A stretch of 17,803 bases of DNA from Pavlovales sp. CCMP2436 (GCA_026770615.1 MU631311.1:384941-402743), one strand, 5' to 3'. Shown: positions 1-7,867, counted from the stretch's first letter. Translations and numbers: made by a program. Notes: generated by a model not told the origin, from the letters alone.

Positions 1-105
1 TTTTTTTTTGCTTCCTTTTCCTTTTTCAGTTGCCCTCTCTGTCCCTGTCCCACTGCCTTCGCCTGACTCCCACTGCCCCTCTCCTGGTTCCCACTACGCC
101 TCCAG
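1..105 (+). other. Probable 3' portion of an intron (pyrimidine tract)
   Basis: The first 105 bases are almost all C and T with repeated CTGCC/CCTG words and end in CCTCCAG just before a coding exon. An alternative acceptor is the CAG ending at 29. The 5' end is off the window. Confidence 0.45.
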
Positions 106-771
106 TGGTCGCGATCGAGCGGCCGGACATCTTCAGGCCCGCGGCGGGCGGCGCGCAACACGCGGCGAGGCAGCAGGGCCTGCCGGGCGCCCCCCACGGC
201 TCGACCCGAGGTCCCGCCGAGCTCGCCGCGCGCACCGCGCGCGGCGTTCTGCCGCCAGGCAGCAGCGCGGGCCGCTCGTGGCCCTCGCCGCCCGTCGCCC
301 GCCCGTCGCTCCGCGGCCCTGCAGGCCCGAGCGACGAGGCGCACGAGCCACCGCACGCGCGCCACGCTCACGCGGGAGAGCGCGGCGATACCGGCGGGCT
401 CGCGCGGCACGACGGGGCGACCGATCTTCCCGTGCCCTCGGTCACGCCCCCTCCCGCCATGCACTCGGCGCAGGACGCCCGCGTGCACGTCACCGGCGAC
501 CTTGCCAGCCGCGGGCCGGGGGGGGCGCAGGCCGCCTTCGCTGCGCGCAACCGGCGGTATGCCTTGCCCTTTTTTTTTACTTTTCCCCTCTTCCCTTTCC
601 CGTTTCTCCTCTTTCACGTTCCTTGCCTACAACAAAAACAATCAAAAACTTTCTCCGACTTGCAGCCCGAAGGCGCGCGGGCATGACCTGCACTCGCTGC
701 CCTTTCGTTCACTCCTAGATGTACTTCTTCCACTTACTTTAAACAACGTACTGCCATGCTACTACTTATGA
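106..771 (+). CDS. 3' part of an unidentified GC-rich gene, two exons
   Basis: I read exon 106-556 joined to exon 666-771. In the chosen frame of the first exon nearly every codon ends in G or C, which the other frames do not match as well. The exon follows a pyrimidine-rich stretch ending in CAG at 103-105 and ends at a GT donor after 556. Splicing 556 to 666 keeps the frame (phase 2) and leads to TGA at 769-771. The predicted peptide (about 185 residues) is rich in Ala, Arg, Pro and Gly, looks disordered, and has no motif I recognise. Codon quality falls after about 705, so the last exon may end earlier, for example at the GT at 721, and continue into the Pro-rich stretch downstream; I found no splice pair that keeps frame. 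The 5' part is beyond the left edge. The strand is supported by the intron signals. Function unknown. Confidence 0.5.
   Translation, partial: WSRSSGRTSSGPRRAARNTRRGSRACRAPPTARPEVPPSSPRAPRAAFCRQAAARAARGPRRPSPARRSAALQARATRRTSHRTRATLTRESAAIPAGSRGTTGRPIFPCPRSRPLPPCTRRRTPACTSPATLPAAGRGGRRPPSLRATGGMPCPFFLLFPSSLSRFSSFTFLAYNKNNQKLSPTCSPKARGHDLHSLPFRSLLDVLLPLTLNNVLPCYYL
557..665 (+). other. Spliceosomal intron, 109 bp
   Basis: Donor GTATGC at 557 and acceptor TTGCAG ending at 665. The body is very pyrimidine-rich with a run of T near 571-578, while both flanks are GC-rich coding. A phase 2 junction keeps the reading frame. Confidence 0.6.
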
Positions 772-778
772 TAAAAAG

Positions 779-1115
779 GTACGGCGCGCCCAATACCGCA
801 CCGGGGGAAAGCCTCGCCGCAATCCCGCCCATGCGTCCGCCGCACCCGCCGCCGACTCGCCCGCTGCCACCGGGCCCGGCGCCGCCGCAGCGCTTCCAGC
901 CGCAGGCGCGCGCGCCACCGCCGCCGTTCGCCGCCGCCGCCGCACAGCAGCCGACGCAGCAGCAGCAGCAGCATCGCGCCGGCCCGGTAGCGCGGCACGA
1001 GCCCATATCCAGCCACTCAGGCGCCAGGACGGCGCGTGGGCTGCCCGTCGCACGCGTTGGCGCGGCACAGCTCGGACAGCGCATGCGGCCGGCTGCGATC
1101 GTCAGCGCGCGCTAA
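779..1115 (+). CDS. Pro/Gln/Ala-rich coding-like segment, strand uncertain
   Basis: An open frame runs from about 779 to a TAA at 1113-1115 with strong G/C third positions. It encodes a low-complexity peptide: PPHPPPTRPLPPGP-like runs, a poly-Ala stretch near 930-945 and five Gln from a CAG repeat at 957-971. It lies just after the unidentified two-exon gene and may be its last exon, but neither the AG at 778 nor the one at 811 gives a frame-preserving junction with the GT at 721. The complementary strand is also open (762-1016) with comparable codon quality and would start with a Leu-rich segment, so the strand is not certain. No known domain is visible. Confidence 0.3.
957..973 (+). repeat. 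CAG triplet repeat
   Basis: Five consecutive CAG units followed by CA, inside the Pro/Gln-rich open frame. Read on the + strand it encodes poly-Gln, on the - strand poly-Leu. Confidence 0.8.
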
Positions 1116-1797
1116 CTCGTTCTCTGCCGGCTGTGGCTCGTGGACGCCCGCGCGCAGGCTCTAGTGGCGGGGAGCCGCCTTAAACGTGGGGCGTAGGATG
1201 TGGCACGTTCGATCTAGACCTTCTAAGTTATTCTGGTTTAGCAAAAATATACAGTAAAAATGTCGCAAGGTGAGTAAACTAAAATTTCATTTACTTTCAA
1301 TGGGGTTTAGACTGAAATCATCGACGAGAGCCCGGCTCGGGCGGCCCGGCAAGGTGCGGGCTGCTGCTACTGGCTCGAGTCGACATGCAGCGTCGTAAAT
1401 AGGATCAATAGACTAAGTTCCCTGGGCGATGGTACTACTATTAGTATTACTATGAGTAAGTGCGCAGATGTTGAGACGGCGATGGGGATGGTTGTGGTGA
1501 AGAGCGACAAATTATTCTTTCGCGACGGCTAGCGACGAGCGGCTGCGCGGCGAGCTCACTTGCCGAGCGAAGTGTGGCTGTGCGGCGAGTATTGCAAATC
1601 GTCGTGGAGAGTGGCTGCGCGGCGAGCAGGGCGAATCGGCGCGGCTATGTATGTTGATTAAAGAAAACATTTTTTGCTTCCTAATCAACGCAGCCTCCTT
1701 TTGGACTGTCCGACTGCCGTGGTATTCTTCATTATTTAAAGAATCCCATCTTGGCGCCGCGCGCCAAGCTTGGCTGCCCGCCGTGCGGCCTGCGGTA
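1116..1797. other. Intergenic region with a small degenerate repeat
   Basis: No supported gene. GC-rich until about 1200, then AT-richer. A 14-15 bp motif, GGCTGCGCGGCGAGC, occurs at 1541, 1576 (one change) and 1613, so spaced 35-37 bp. ATGTCGCAAG followed by GTGAGT near 1259-1274 resembles a tiny first exon with a donor, but no partner exon was found. Confidence 0.5.
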
Positions 1798-1968
1798 CAG
1801 GGTGTCGCGAGCAATAACAAACCGTAACGTTTAGAAACTGAGCCTCATTTTGTGTGCCCTTCGATAGTAATTTAAGCAAATTTAGCCATAATTTTTTGTG
1901 TATAATTTGCCAAGAAAGTGCTGAGCCTCAGTCTTAAAAAATGCTCTTTCTATTGCCCGCGATCCCTG
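1798..1968. mobile_element. MITE family 1, copy A (TA target site)
   Basis: A 171-bp segment with terminal inverted repeats. The left end begins CAGGGTGTCGCGAGCAATAA and the right end, reverse-complemented, begins CAGGGATCGCGGGCAATA. Both ends are flanked by TA (1796-1797 and 1969-1970), the expected target duplication of Tc1/mariner-type elements. Inner copies of ACTGAGCCTC and CTGAGCCTCAG lie near each end. There is no coding capacity. It matches the copy at 12124-12290 in ends, size and flanking TA, and a degraded copy at 6843-6962. Confidence 0.7.
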
Positions 1969-1970
1969 TA

Positions 1971-2628
1971 TTCGCCGACGCGTCGGGCGCGACGACCGAT
2001 CGACGTGTGTGCTGGAATGACCAGCCGTCTCCTTGCCAACGACATATTCATGTATAATTTAATCCGCTCGAGAACCCTCATCGTCGTCGGTCCATACAAC
2101 GTCACTCCGAGGAATGAACCCGCCGTGCCAGCAGGTACCTCCATTTATTGCTGCGTGGGGCTCGATGTCGGGTAAGGAATTTCTTTGCGAATAAACAAAG
2201 TGGATGTGGAATGGTCGCGATGTTTTATTATTTTTTTTAGATTAATCGCAAATAAATAATGTGGAACACCTGAAGACACATCTAGAAGCAGAATATGACG
2301 AAGAACAACTTCGGCGACTGGTCAAATACTAAATTTTAACGGGATCGTTGTGAATTCGGCCTCCAAAAATGATGGTTTTCCGGTCAAAAACCACCCTCAC
2401 TTTGGAGACCTACTTCTCGTCAATGTTTTTAGGATCAGGTGTTGTCAGGACACGGAAAGAAAGTTGTTCCCCATCGCATTCTACGTTTACAGGGATCTAT
2501 AAATTTGATGGAAAAAACAATTCCGGACTCATTCTCGACGGGTCCGCGCGCCTGCCGCATAATGTTCATGTCGAAATTCCTTACCACTGAGAAATGGTTT
2601 GAATTTGAGCGGAATCGCCTCAGCCGCG
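1971..2628. other. Region upstream of the histone-like gene, possible 5' UTR intron
   Basis: No supported gene. GTAAGG at 2172 and a T-run ending in TTTTTTTTAG at 2240 would make a 69-bp intron, possibly in the 5' leader of the next gene. The open frame before it (1918-2175) has poor codon bias and starts inside the MITE, so I do not call it a gene. Confidence 0.3.
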
Positions 2629-3092
2629 ATGGGCAAGAAGGTGACGAAGCGGGCGATCAAGGTGCGCTGTTCTGTATTGTCTGCTGCCCTGTACTGTCTT
2701 TCCCCCTGCTGCCTTGTGTCTGCCCAATATGACCACTGCCTCTGTCATGTGCGCCTGCGCCGTCTGCCTTTCTGCAGTCGGCTAACAAGAGAGCGACGAA
2801 GGCCACCAAGGCGCCGGTCAAGAAGGCCGTCAAGAAGGCCGTCAAGGCGGCGGTGGTGGCGAACAAGGAGGCTGTGATCAAGGAGGCGGCAGCTAAGGAG
2901 CTGGTGGTGGTCAAGAAGGCGGCGCCCAAGAAGGCAGCGCCCACACCCGAGGTCAAGCCGGCGCCGGTGGTGGCCAAGGCTGTGCTAGAGCCGACGCTCA
3001 AGAAGGCGACGCCCAAGAAATTGTCCAAGGCAAAGCCTGTCGCCAGGGCGAAGAAGATCATCTCCAAGACTAATAGGTCACGGCGTTCGTAG
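2629..3092 (+). CDS. Lys/Ala-rich basic protein, histone H1 tail-like
   Basis: Two exons, 2629-2661 and 2778-3092, joined at a phase 0 GT-AG intron, give 115 residues from ATG (context GCGATGG) to TAG. About 30 residues are Lys, with many Ala, Val and Pro. Repeated VKKA, KKAAPK and KKATPKK blocks resemble the C-terminal tail of linker histone H1 and the small histone-like proteins of some algae and protists. The protein ends in an Arg/Ser cluster (TNRSRRS). No winged-helix globular domain is visible, so it is not a canonical animal or plant H1. The likely role is electrostatic binding to DNA in the nucleus, by inference from composition; a basic ribosome-associated or nucleolar protein is an alternative. 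The start is the first ATG before the Lys-rich region. It stands alone, with repeats on both sides. I am confident that it is a gene, and less so about its function. Confidence 0.82.
2662..2777 (+). other. Spliceosomal intron, 116 bp, in the histone-like gene
   Basis: Donor AAG/GTGCGC after 2661 and acceptor TTTCTGCAG ending at 2777. The body is rich in CTGCC and CTGT words and pyrimidines. Removing it joins two Lys-rich coding halves in phase 0; without splicing the Lys-rich frame cannot reach an ATG. Confidence 0.85.
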
Positions 3093-4140
3093 GTGGCTTT
3101 TGCACTGATGTGCCCGGGTGCGTCACACGCCGCTTCGCCTGGGGGCAGGCTGGTCGGCGATGGAGATGGCCATCATTAGTTCTTGTCGATACATCCCACG
3201 CATCGACGCGTCTGGGCATTTTGACGCGTATGCTCGATGTGTCTGCTCCTTCGCACGTCCACTTCCTGGGCGATGATGTCGTAGCTGCAGTACTATTCTT
3301 ACTGGGCGAGCACCGAGGCAGGCGGGGCGCAACAGTCGGAGCAGGGGCGTAGCCCTTACTTAATACTCGTACTTTGCTTGGCGCCCCGGCCGCAGCTGCA
3401 TCAACCATTGGGCTGGGCGCATTCAAGTCTAAGCCGGCCGAGCCCCCCAATCTCGCCGTTATATCAGTATTTAAGTTTTAACTATTAATTTATACGCGCG
3501 TCATTTTCGGTCCCACTCCTGAGAGAGATCCTATTCGATCCTATTGAGTGGGATGGGGCCGCACGGTCGCTGTGACTCTCCATTTCGTTCTACTGAGCTA
3601 AGCCTTGGAATGTAGGGTCTCAAGACGCCAATAAAAAGCCTCGGTCCTCTAGAAATTCCTTAATAACTAATTTAACGTACTTAATAAAATGCCAACATTA
3701 ATAAATTTAACATATCCTATTCATAAAGATATTGGCCAAGAATGGCCAATAGAATGGTAACTAAGTTGGCACGGGGCGGTACCAGGGGCGAGTCGGACAC
3801 ATTTGGAGGAACCTAGGCTGCCCCACACGCTCAGTATATGCGGCGAGCTACCATGACGTCCCCGGCGCGGCGTGCGACACACGCTACCGGCTCGTGCGCC
3901 CACATGCCCGATAATTCGGCCCCCATGCTGAAAAATTTAGTTTTTTTTTCATTATTTCTACAGGTCATAACGGATCAACGACAGTCTGCATCATCAATCT
4001 GATTAAATCCTGGCTATCCCCAGGATGTGGCGTCCACGGCAATGTGCGGCAACCTTAGGTCCCCGCCGCGCGGTTCGTCGGCTACAGCGTGCCGAACCCA
4101 TCCTACTCACTAGGAGAATTATCCTATTTAACAGGCGCAG
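3093..4140. other. Intergenic region with small palindromes
   Basis: No supported gene. It holds the 3' flank of the histone-like gene, with an AATAAA at 3630-3635 that is far (about 540 bp) from the stop. Two short perfect inverted repeats are present: TCCCACTC (3511-3518) with GAGTGGGA (3546-3553), and ATTGGCCA/TGGCCAAT at 3731-3750 with a 4-nt loop. AT-rich at 3460-3720. Confidence 0.5.
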
Positions 4141-4440
4141 GGGTGGGACCGTTTTGGAACCCGGGCCCGCCCTTGTCCTTCTGTGGGCACTTTTGGGAGG
4201 GAACGTTGAACGTACCTCCCCTGCCCCGCGGCCTGCGGCCGCGAACGTTGAAGGTAACCCCCCTACGTTCGATCTCGCGGCCTGCGGCCATGATCGCGCG
4301 GAACGACCCCCTTCTCGCTTTATTTTGCGATCAGACCCGGCCCCCTCGCACCTTTCGAAGAAGAGGCTGGAACAACCACCCCCCCCCCCCCCCATTTTTT
4401 TTTTCGAATGATGTTAAACGACCTCGTATTACCACGTTCC
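4140..4440 (+). repeat. Degenerate C-rich repeat (GAACG...CCCCC motif)
   Basis: Several diverged copies of a motif like GGAACGACCCCC or GAACGTTGAAGGTAACCCCC are interspersed with GCGGCCTGCGGCC (two copies near 4231 and 4279). A homopolymer C run and then a T run lie at about 4378-4403. The same motifs return in the same orientation at 5480-5660, so both stretches belong to one diverged repeat family. The open frames here come from low complexity. Confidence 0.5.
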
Positions 4441-4645
4441 ATTTATAAATATTAAATAATAAATAGCAGATCTAATTACATTCATATATTTATAACTAAA
4501 TACTGTAACTATGAATCTAGACATCGAAGTATCCGCCTCTGCCCCTGGGAGAGAGTAGATCTCACGTTGGTTTTCAAGTCTTCCCGCAAGCCATCTGTCA
4601 GCTCATCACATCCCAAAAGAAGGCAGCGCGGCCAGCGTGGGAACC

Positions 4646-4825
4646 GAGCGCAGATCTGCGCCGAGCGTAGATCTAGGCTCGACCTTGGCGCTCAGCGCTT
4701 GGCGCTTGGCGCCACAGATCTGCACCGAGCGCCAAGCGCCGAGCGCCAAGCGCCGAGTGCCAAGCGCCCGTCGAGCGCCAAGCGCCGAGCTCCGAGCGCA
4801 GAGCGCCGAGCGCAGATCTGTGCCG
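4646..4825. repeat. 14-bp tandem array with inverted copies
   Basis: Four units of GAGCGCCAAGCGCC (4727, 4741, 4755 diverged, 4773). Reverse-oriented units lie just upstream at 4684-4713 across a 13-nt spacer, so the block can fold on itself. AGATCTG-containing words flank it at about 4651, 4716 and 4813. The unit length is not a multiple of three, so the open frames across it are not evidence of coding. Confidence 0.75.
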
Positions 4826-4931
4826 ATCTCGGGCGGAACGACCGGGACGAAATCCGAATTAGTGGCCAGTCCGGGGGAACGTTGCGAAAAAATCCGATGA
4901 AATTCCTTCGGAGTAACTCACGAACCGGGTT

Positions 4932-5010
4932 GGGCACAGAGGAGTTAGATGCAGATTCGTGAATGAGGCGGCGCCCCATTGACGAATCTGCATCTAACTC
5001 CTCTGTGCCC
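4932..5010. repeat. 34-bp inverted repeat, strong hairpin
   Basis: 4932-4965 pairs with 4977-5010 with a single mismatch and an 11-nt GC-rich loop. The right arm is also the beginning of the first 224-bp unit, and the same arm sequence recurs at about 5202-5234. Confidence 0.85.
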
Positions 5011-5417
5011 CATAGGAAAGCATGACTTTCTTATCGCTTCCGAGCGCTGAGAGTCGGAAATGTTAGTTACCTTCAGCATGTTGTCGACCCTAGATGCACT
5101 CGAGAGGCACACGAGGTGGGCTACGACCGTCGAGAAGGGCTCTATTTGACAACAGCTACTGGTACTTAGCGCGCAGGGGCGAAGAATGTCTACGGCGCCC
5201 CATTCACGAATCTGCATCTAACTCCTCTGTGCCCCATCGGAAACCATGACTTTCTTATCACTTCCGAGCGCTGAGAATCGGAAATGTTAGTTACCTTCAG
5301 CATGTTGTCGACCCTAGATGCAATCGAGAGGCACACGAGGTGGGCTACGACCGTCGAGAAGGGCTCTATTTGACAACAGCTATTGGTACTTAGCGCGCAG
5401 GGGCGAAGAATGTCTAC
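4970..5417 (+). repeat. 224-bp tandem duplication, two units
   Basis: Unit 1 is 4970-5193 and unit 2 is 5194-5417, each starting GGCGCCCCATT and ending GAAGAATGTCTAC. The units differ at only a few scattered bases, so the duplication is recent relative to the surrounding repeats. The period is not divisible by three. No convincing gene in either strand. Confidence 0.9.
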
Positions 5418-5534
5418 TACTTCGTCCCGCCCACAACTTTTACCCCTCCCCAGTGCGGAATCGCGCCACTAATTCGGATTTCGACCCGACCCCCCTCTCT
5501 CCTTTGCGATCAGAGGCCGGAACGACCCCCCTAT

Positions 5535-5660
5535 CGCTCCATTTTGAAATAAAATGCCAGAACGACCACCCCCCCTCGTTATTTTGTCTTCAAATAACGT
5601 TGAACGTACCCCCCTCTTATTTTTTTTTCAAAATAACGTCGAACGACCCCCCTCTACAGA
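5535..5660 (+). repeat. About 41-bp minisatellite, three diverged units
   Basis: Units begin near 5535, 5577 and 5617 and share an ATTTT...AAATAA core, then (A/C)G(T/C)(T/C)GAACG and a CCCCCCTC run. They are related to the C-rich repeats at 4140-4440. Confidence 0.6.
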
Positions 5661-5937
5661 AGGACACGGGGGAGGGGGATGGGTTACAAAATGACGCGCG
5701 TATAACGTCTAAAATCCCTATTATTGGTCACTTTTTGGACGTGTCTCGCCATCGGGTCTTAGTTGAGCTATAAAAGGTCGGGAGAAGGCACTTGATGGCC
5801 TGGAGGATACTGTAGCTATGGGTGTTGCCAACGTGCCCTTATAAGCCTGGCCTCATCGGGCAAGCCCCCGGCTCACCGCAACAAGTCATGTCAATTGCGG
5901 TAGAGGCGTAAATATAGTAACAGAAACGGGACATATT

Positions 5938-6091
5938 ATGCGTCACCTGACACCAGTGCCCATCCGTGAGCTTGGGCCTGGAGGCACCCTGAGCGAGCTG
6001 GCGGTGAGCGGAGGTGTAGGAGATACTCCCTTCCGCCACGCCCTCGGCGGGGGCAACGCCTTGCCGGCCTCCTTTCACTACGTGATAAAGT
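5938..6091 (+). pseudogene. Coding-like fragment inside the TIR element
   Basis: An open frame from ATG 5938 reads through a Gly-rich peptide (GPGGTLSELAVSGGVGD, then HALGGGNALPASFHYV) with good G/C third positions until about 6091. The bias then fades although the frame stays open to 6375. No domain recognised. It lies inside a probable transposon and may be a captured exon, or a shadow of the - strand. Confidence 0.25.
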
Positions 6092-6103
6092 CGCGGACGA
6101 GGT

Positions 6104-6253
6104 CTAGCCCAGCAGGTGGCCTCCAGCTTGCACGCGCTTGGCCGCACGCACGACCGCCACGTGCCCGGCCATGCGCTCGGCGACCTCCGCGGTGGTTCGG
6201 CCGTGACGCAGACGCGCCTCGCTTGTCCCCTCCCAAGGTCTGGACATGTCCAT
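6104..6253 (-). CDS. Short unidentified coding-like segment, 49 residues
   Basis: On the - strand, ATG at 6251-6253 opens a frame to TAG at 6104-6106 with consistent G/C third positions. The C-terminal half (TTAEVAERMAGHVAVVRAAK) looks helical. The same frame is open upstream to 6472, but that part is AT-rich and unlike coding sequence, so this may be a terminal exon whose acceptor lies near 6255-6270. It sits inside the TIR element at 5703-6679. I do not recognise it. Confidence 0.35.
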   Translation of the reverse strand: MDMSRPWEGTSEARLRHGRTTAEVAERMAGHVAVVRAAKRVQAGGHLLG

Positions 6254-6438
6254 GGTCGCTCCTTGACTCGCTTTCGCGTGGTAGTAAAAAAAGTTATTAT
6301 TTTTTCGGTGAATATCCCGCAGTAAATGGCTCCGCGAGTTCTCAAGATATCGCAACAGTACCGGCATTGGCGTGACCGCTAGCTCACAGAGAACGCTAGG
6401 GTTCATCAGCGAGCTCAGTGACCGCTCCCGTTTGTGCA

Positions 6439-6624
6439 CTAGAGTAATTTGAGTCGAAACCACGGTCGACATTTCAGATTCGGTGCAACGCGCGGTGCAC
6501 TCGCACGGCTGACCAAACGATCTGACAGGGATGTGCGCGAGCTTGCCAGACGCGCCTCAATGTGAGCTATTCGGTGCTCCAACTCCCGTCGCAAAATTCC
6601 CAGCCGTTGACTTGTAGCGCACAT
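6439..6624 (-). CDS. Short unidentified ORF with a helical/coiled-coil-like start
   Basis: A 61-residue open frame on the - strand. Residues 6-36 (QRLGILRRELEHRIAHIEAR and on) show heptad-like spacing of hydrophobic residues typical of a coiled coil. The codon bias is weaker than in the confident genes. It ends at TAG 6439-6441, about 190 bp before the 49-residue segment on the same strand, and both lie inside the TIR element. They could be exons of one captured gene, but I found no clear splice pair. Confidence 0.3.
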   Translation of the reverse strand: MCATSQRLGILRRELEHRIAHIEARLASSRTSLSDRLVSRASAPRVAPNLKCRPWFRLKLL

Positions 6625-6734
6625 TGCGTGCAGGTACCCAATAATAGGGGCCTAACCAATAATAGGGTTTTAGACGTTATTAAACTAAGGTTCGAACTAA
6701 ATTCAGTAGTTAGTTAACTATTAAAGAATACGAA

Positions 6735-6832
6735 ATATTTATATAGCGGCTCACCCTATATAATAGCGGCTCACGCTATTTAATATTTATATAGCGGCTC
6801 AGCACGGTTCAACAGGTGTTGTTCACTCACTG
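6735..6832 (+). mobile_element. Cluster of transposon ends (TATATAGCGGCTCA family)
   Basis: Three close copies of (TA)TATAGCGGCTCA begin near 6738, 6761 and 6789. The last extends into a 41-bp sequence (6792-6832) that is the inverted, about 38/41 identical, partner of 11946-11985. Shorter relatives in the same orientation lie at about 8612 and 11170. I read these as termini of one TIR transposon family that inserts into TA-rich DNA. Confidence 0.6.
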
Positions 6833-6842
6833 TTTTTAATAT

Positions 6843-6962
6843 CAGGGTTCCGCTGAATGCGAGGTTAAGACACTGAGCCTGCCGCTCCGTCGACCTTAAA
6901 AAACAGCTAAGGAAGTGAGCCTCAGCCCAAAATTTGCCTTTCTTATTGCCCGCGACCCCCTG
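6843..6962. mobile_element. MITE family 1, copy C (degraded)
   Basis: The right end (CTTATTGCCCGCGACCCCCTG) matches the family terminus, and inside it GTGAGCCTCAG is conserved as in copy A. The left end begins CAGGGTTCCGC and has ACACTGAGCCTG at the expected place. At 120 bp it is shorter than the 167-171 bp of the other copies, and the flanking TA is lost. Confidence 0.55.
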
Positions 6963-7047
6963 TGTGGATATAGATATAGATATACATTAATCCTGGTGAA
7001 CCCATGAAATCAAAGTTAACTTTGGTACCCAGCTCGCACCATGGAAG

Positions 7048-7119
7048 TGATTCCTAGTCTAATGGTTAAGCACCCCAACCCTTGGGTCGAGGTCCCGAAT
7101 TCAAATCCAATTCTTGGTC
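7048..7119 (+). tRNA. Degenerate tRNA-like sequence (tRNA pseudogene or SINE head)
   Basis: TAGTCTAATGG at 7055-7065 is a perfect RNA polymerase III A box, and GAATTCAAATCC at 7097-7108 is a near-consensus B box, at the spacing found in tRNAs. CTTGGGT in between would be an anticodon loop with TGG (Pro), and GAGGTCCCGA before the B box resembles eukaryotic tRNA-Pro. However, the acceptor, anticodon and T stems pair poorly, so this is not a functional tRNA. It is either a pseudogene or the 5' head of a tRNA-derived SINE; no second copy is in the window. Confidence 0.4.
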
Positions 7120-7387
7120 CTTTACGCCTTTGGCCCCTATAGGTAGACACCTTTTGGTTAAGTCGGTTTGGCCCCGCTCCTCCCTTTCCAGCGTCTGTAT
7201 AGCGTCGGAGAGGCGATTGAGACTTCGGACTGAAAAGACTTTGTCTCTAGGTGTTAGCATTCGTGTGCGCTCTTGAGCGTGGACGGATGTGTGTGAGTAC
7301 TCGAAGGTAATCACAAGGGTTTTTACTGGATAGTTATCCTTTCCCCCATCGCGACAACACACTTCCGATCGGCAGCATTCGTCGGCG

Positions 7388-7409
7388 GGGTTAAGAAGGC
7401 TCTTAACCC
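7388..7409. repeat. Perfect 9-bp hairpin
   Basis: GGGTTAAGA (7388-7396) pairs with TCTTAACCC (7401-7409) around a 4-nt loop. Apart from this, 7120-7660 contains no gene or recognisable element. Confidence 0.6.
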
Positions 7410-7665
7410 AACTATCGGAAGTGGACTCATAGAGTCCAGGAAGAGTCCAGGATGAGAATGTTCCTAACCATACCTAGAGTTTTTAAGGACCGCCCTATAA
7501 ACTCGGTTACGTTTAAGGGACCGCTCCGTCCGTCGTTGCTTGTACATTGTGCAACTGATTAGTCATCTGCCGCAGGGCGCCTCGAGCTTGAGCCGCGCAT
7601 CTGTACTCAGCAGATACTGTAGCTGGCCTGCTGTGTGATGCCGATAGAGGTATATTCTAACACGA

Positions 7666-7745
7666 GGCGAGCTGTCATAGGACACGTCATTCTAAAATCA
7701 TACCTTTAATTCGCCGCGGCGGCGGCGGCGCGGCGGCCGCCGCGG
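7666..7745. repeat. Repeat-family terminus followed by GC palindrome
   Basis: 7666-7710 matches the tail of the repeat family also seen at 8564 and 11608 (GGCGAGCTG, then CACGTCATTCTAA and TACCTTTAAT). It is followed by a CGG-rich self-complementary block (CCGCGGCGGCGG... CGGCCGCCGCGG) at about 7713-7745. Confidence 0.5.
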
Positions 7746-7867
7746 CTGCTGATACAAATAAGTTAAAAAGATGTAAATGCAGCGGCTAGATTAACATTAA
7801 AAACCATAAACAAACTAGATCCATAGGTAAAAACCAATCCAGTTTGGAATCACTCAGTTCAACAAAA

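Larger units (their letters stand above)
4849..5482. repeat. Segment bounded by 19-bp inverted repeats
   Basis: CGAAATCCGAATTAGTGGC at 4849-4867 is the exact reverse complement of 5464-5482. Between them lie a long hairpin and the 224-bp tandem duplication. Next to the arms, C-rich GGAACGACC motifs also appear in opposite orientation (left near 4834, right near 5519). This could be the border of an inserted element; no coding capacity is recognised inside. Confidence 0.55.
5703..6679. mobile_element. Probable non-autonomous DNA transposon with 27/28-bp TIRs
   Basis: The left terminus at 5703-5730 begins TAACGTCTAAAATCCCTATT. The right terminus at 6653-6679 is its reverse complement with 26 of 28 positions matching (one indel, one change). 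The inner CCAATAATAGGG part is duplicated at the right end (about 6639-6651). A TA lies next to each end, but a target duplication is not clear. The 977-bp interior holds no recognisable transposase; instead it has G/C-third-position coding-like stretches on both strands, so it may carry captured gene fragments. Confidence 0.6.

Noticed and set aside
1918..2175. 85-codon open frame
   Set aside because: Starts inside the MITE, has no G/C third-position bias and no recognised motif.
2657..3067. Hydrophobic 136-codon frame on the - strand
   Set aside because: Antisense shadow of the Lys/Ala-rich gene; Lys and Ala codons read in reverse give Phe, Leu and Ala.
4003..4448. Overlapping open frames on both strands
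   Set aside because: They run through C-rich degenerate repeats and a homopolymer C/T run; no codon bias and no domain.
4567..4979. Ser/Ala/Lys-Arg repeat peptide encoded across the 14-bp array
   Set aside because: The 14-bp unit is not a multiple of three and both strands are open, so the frame is a composition effect.
7196..7265. Second tRNA-like stretch (GGACTGAAAAGACTT resembles a tRNA-Phe or Ser anticodon region)
   Set aside because: No A or B box at the right spacing and no consistent stems.
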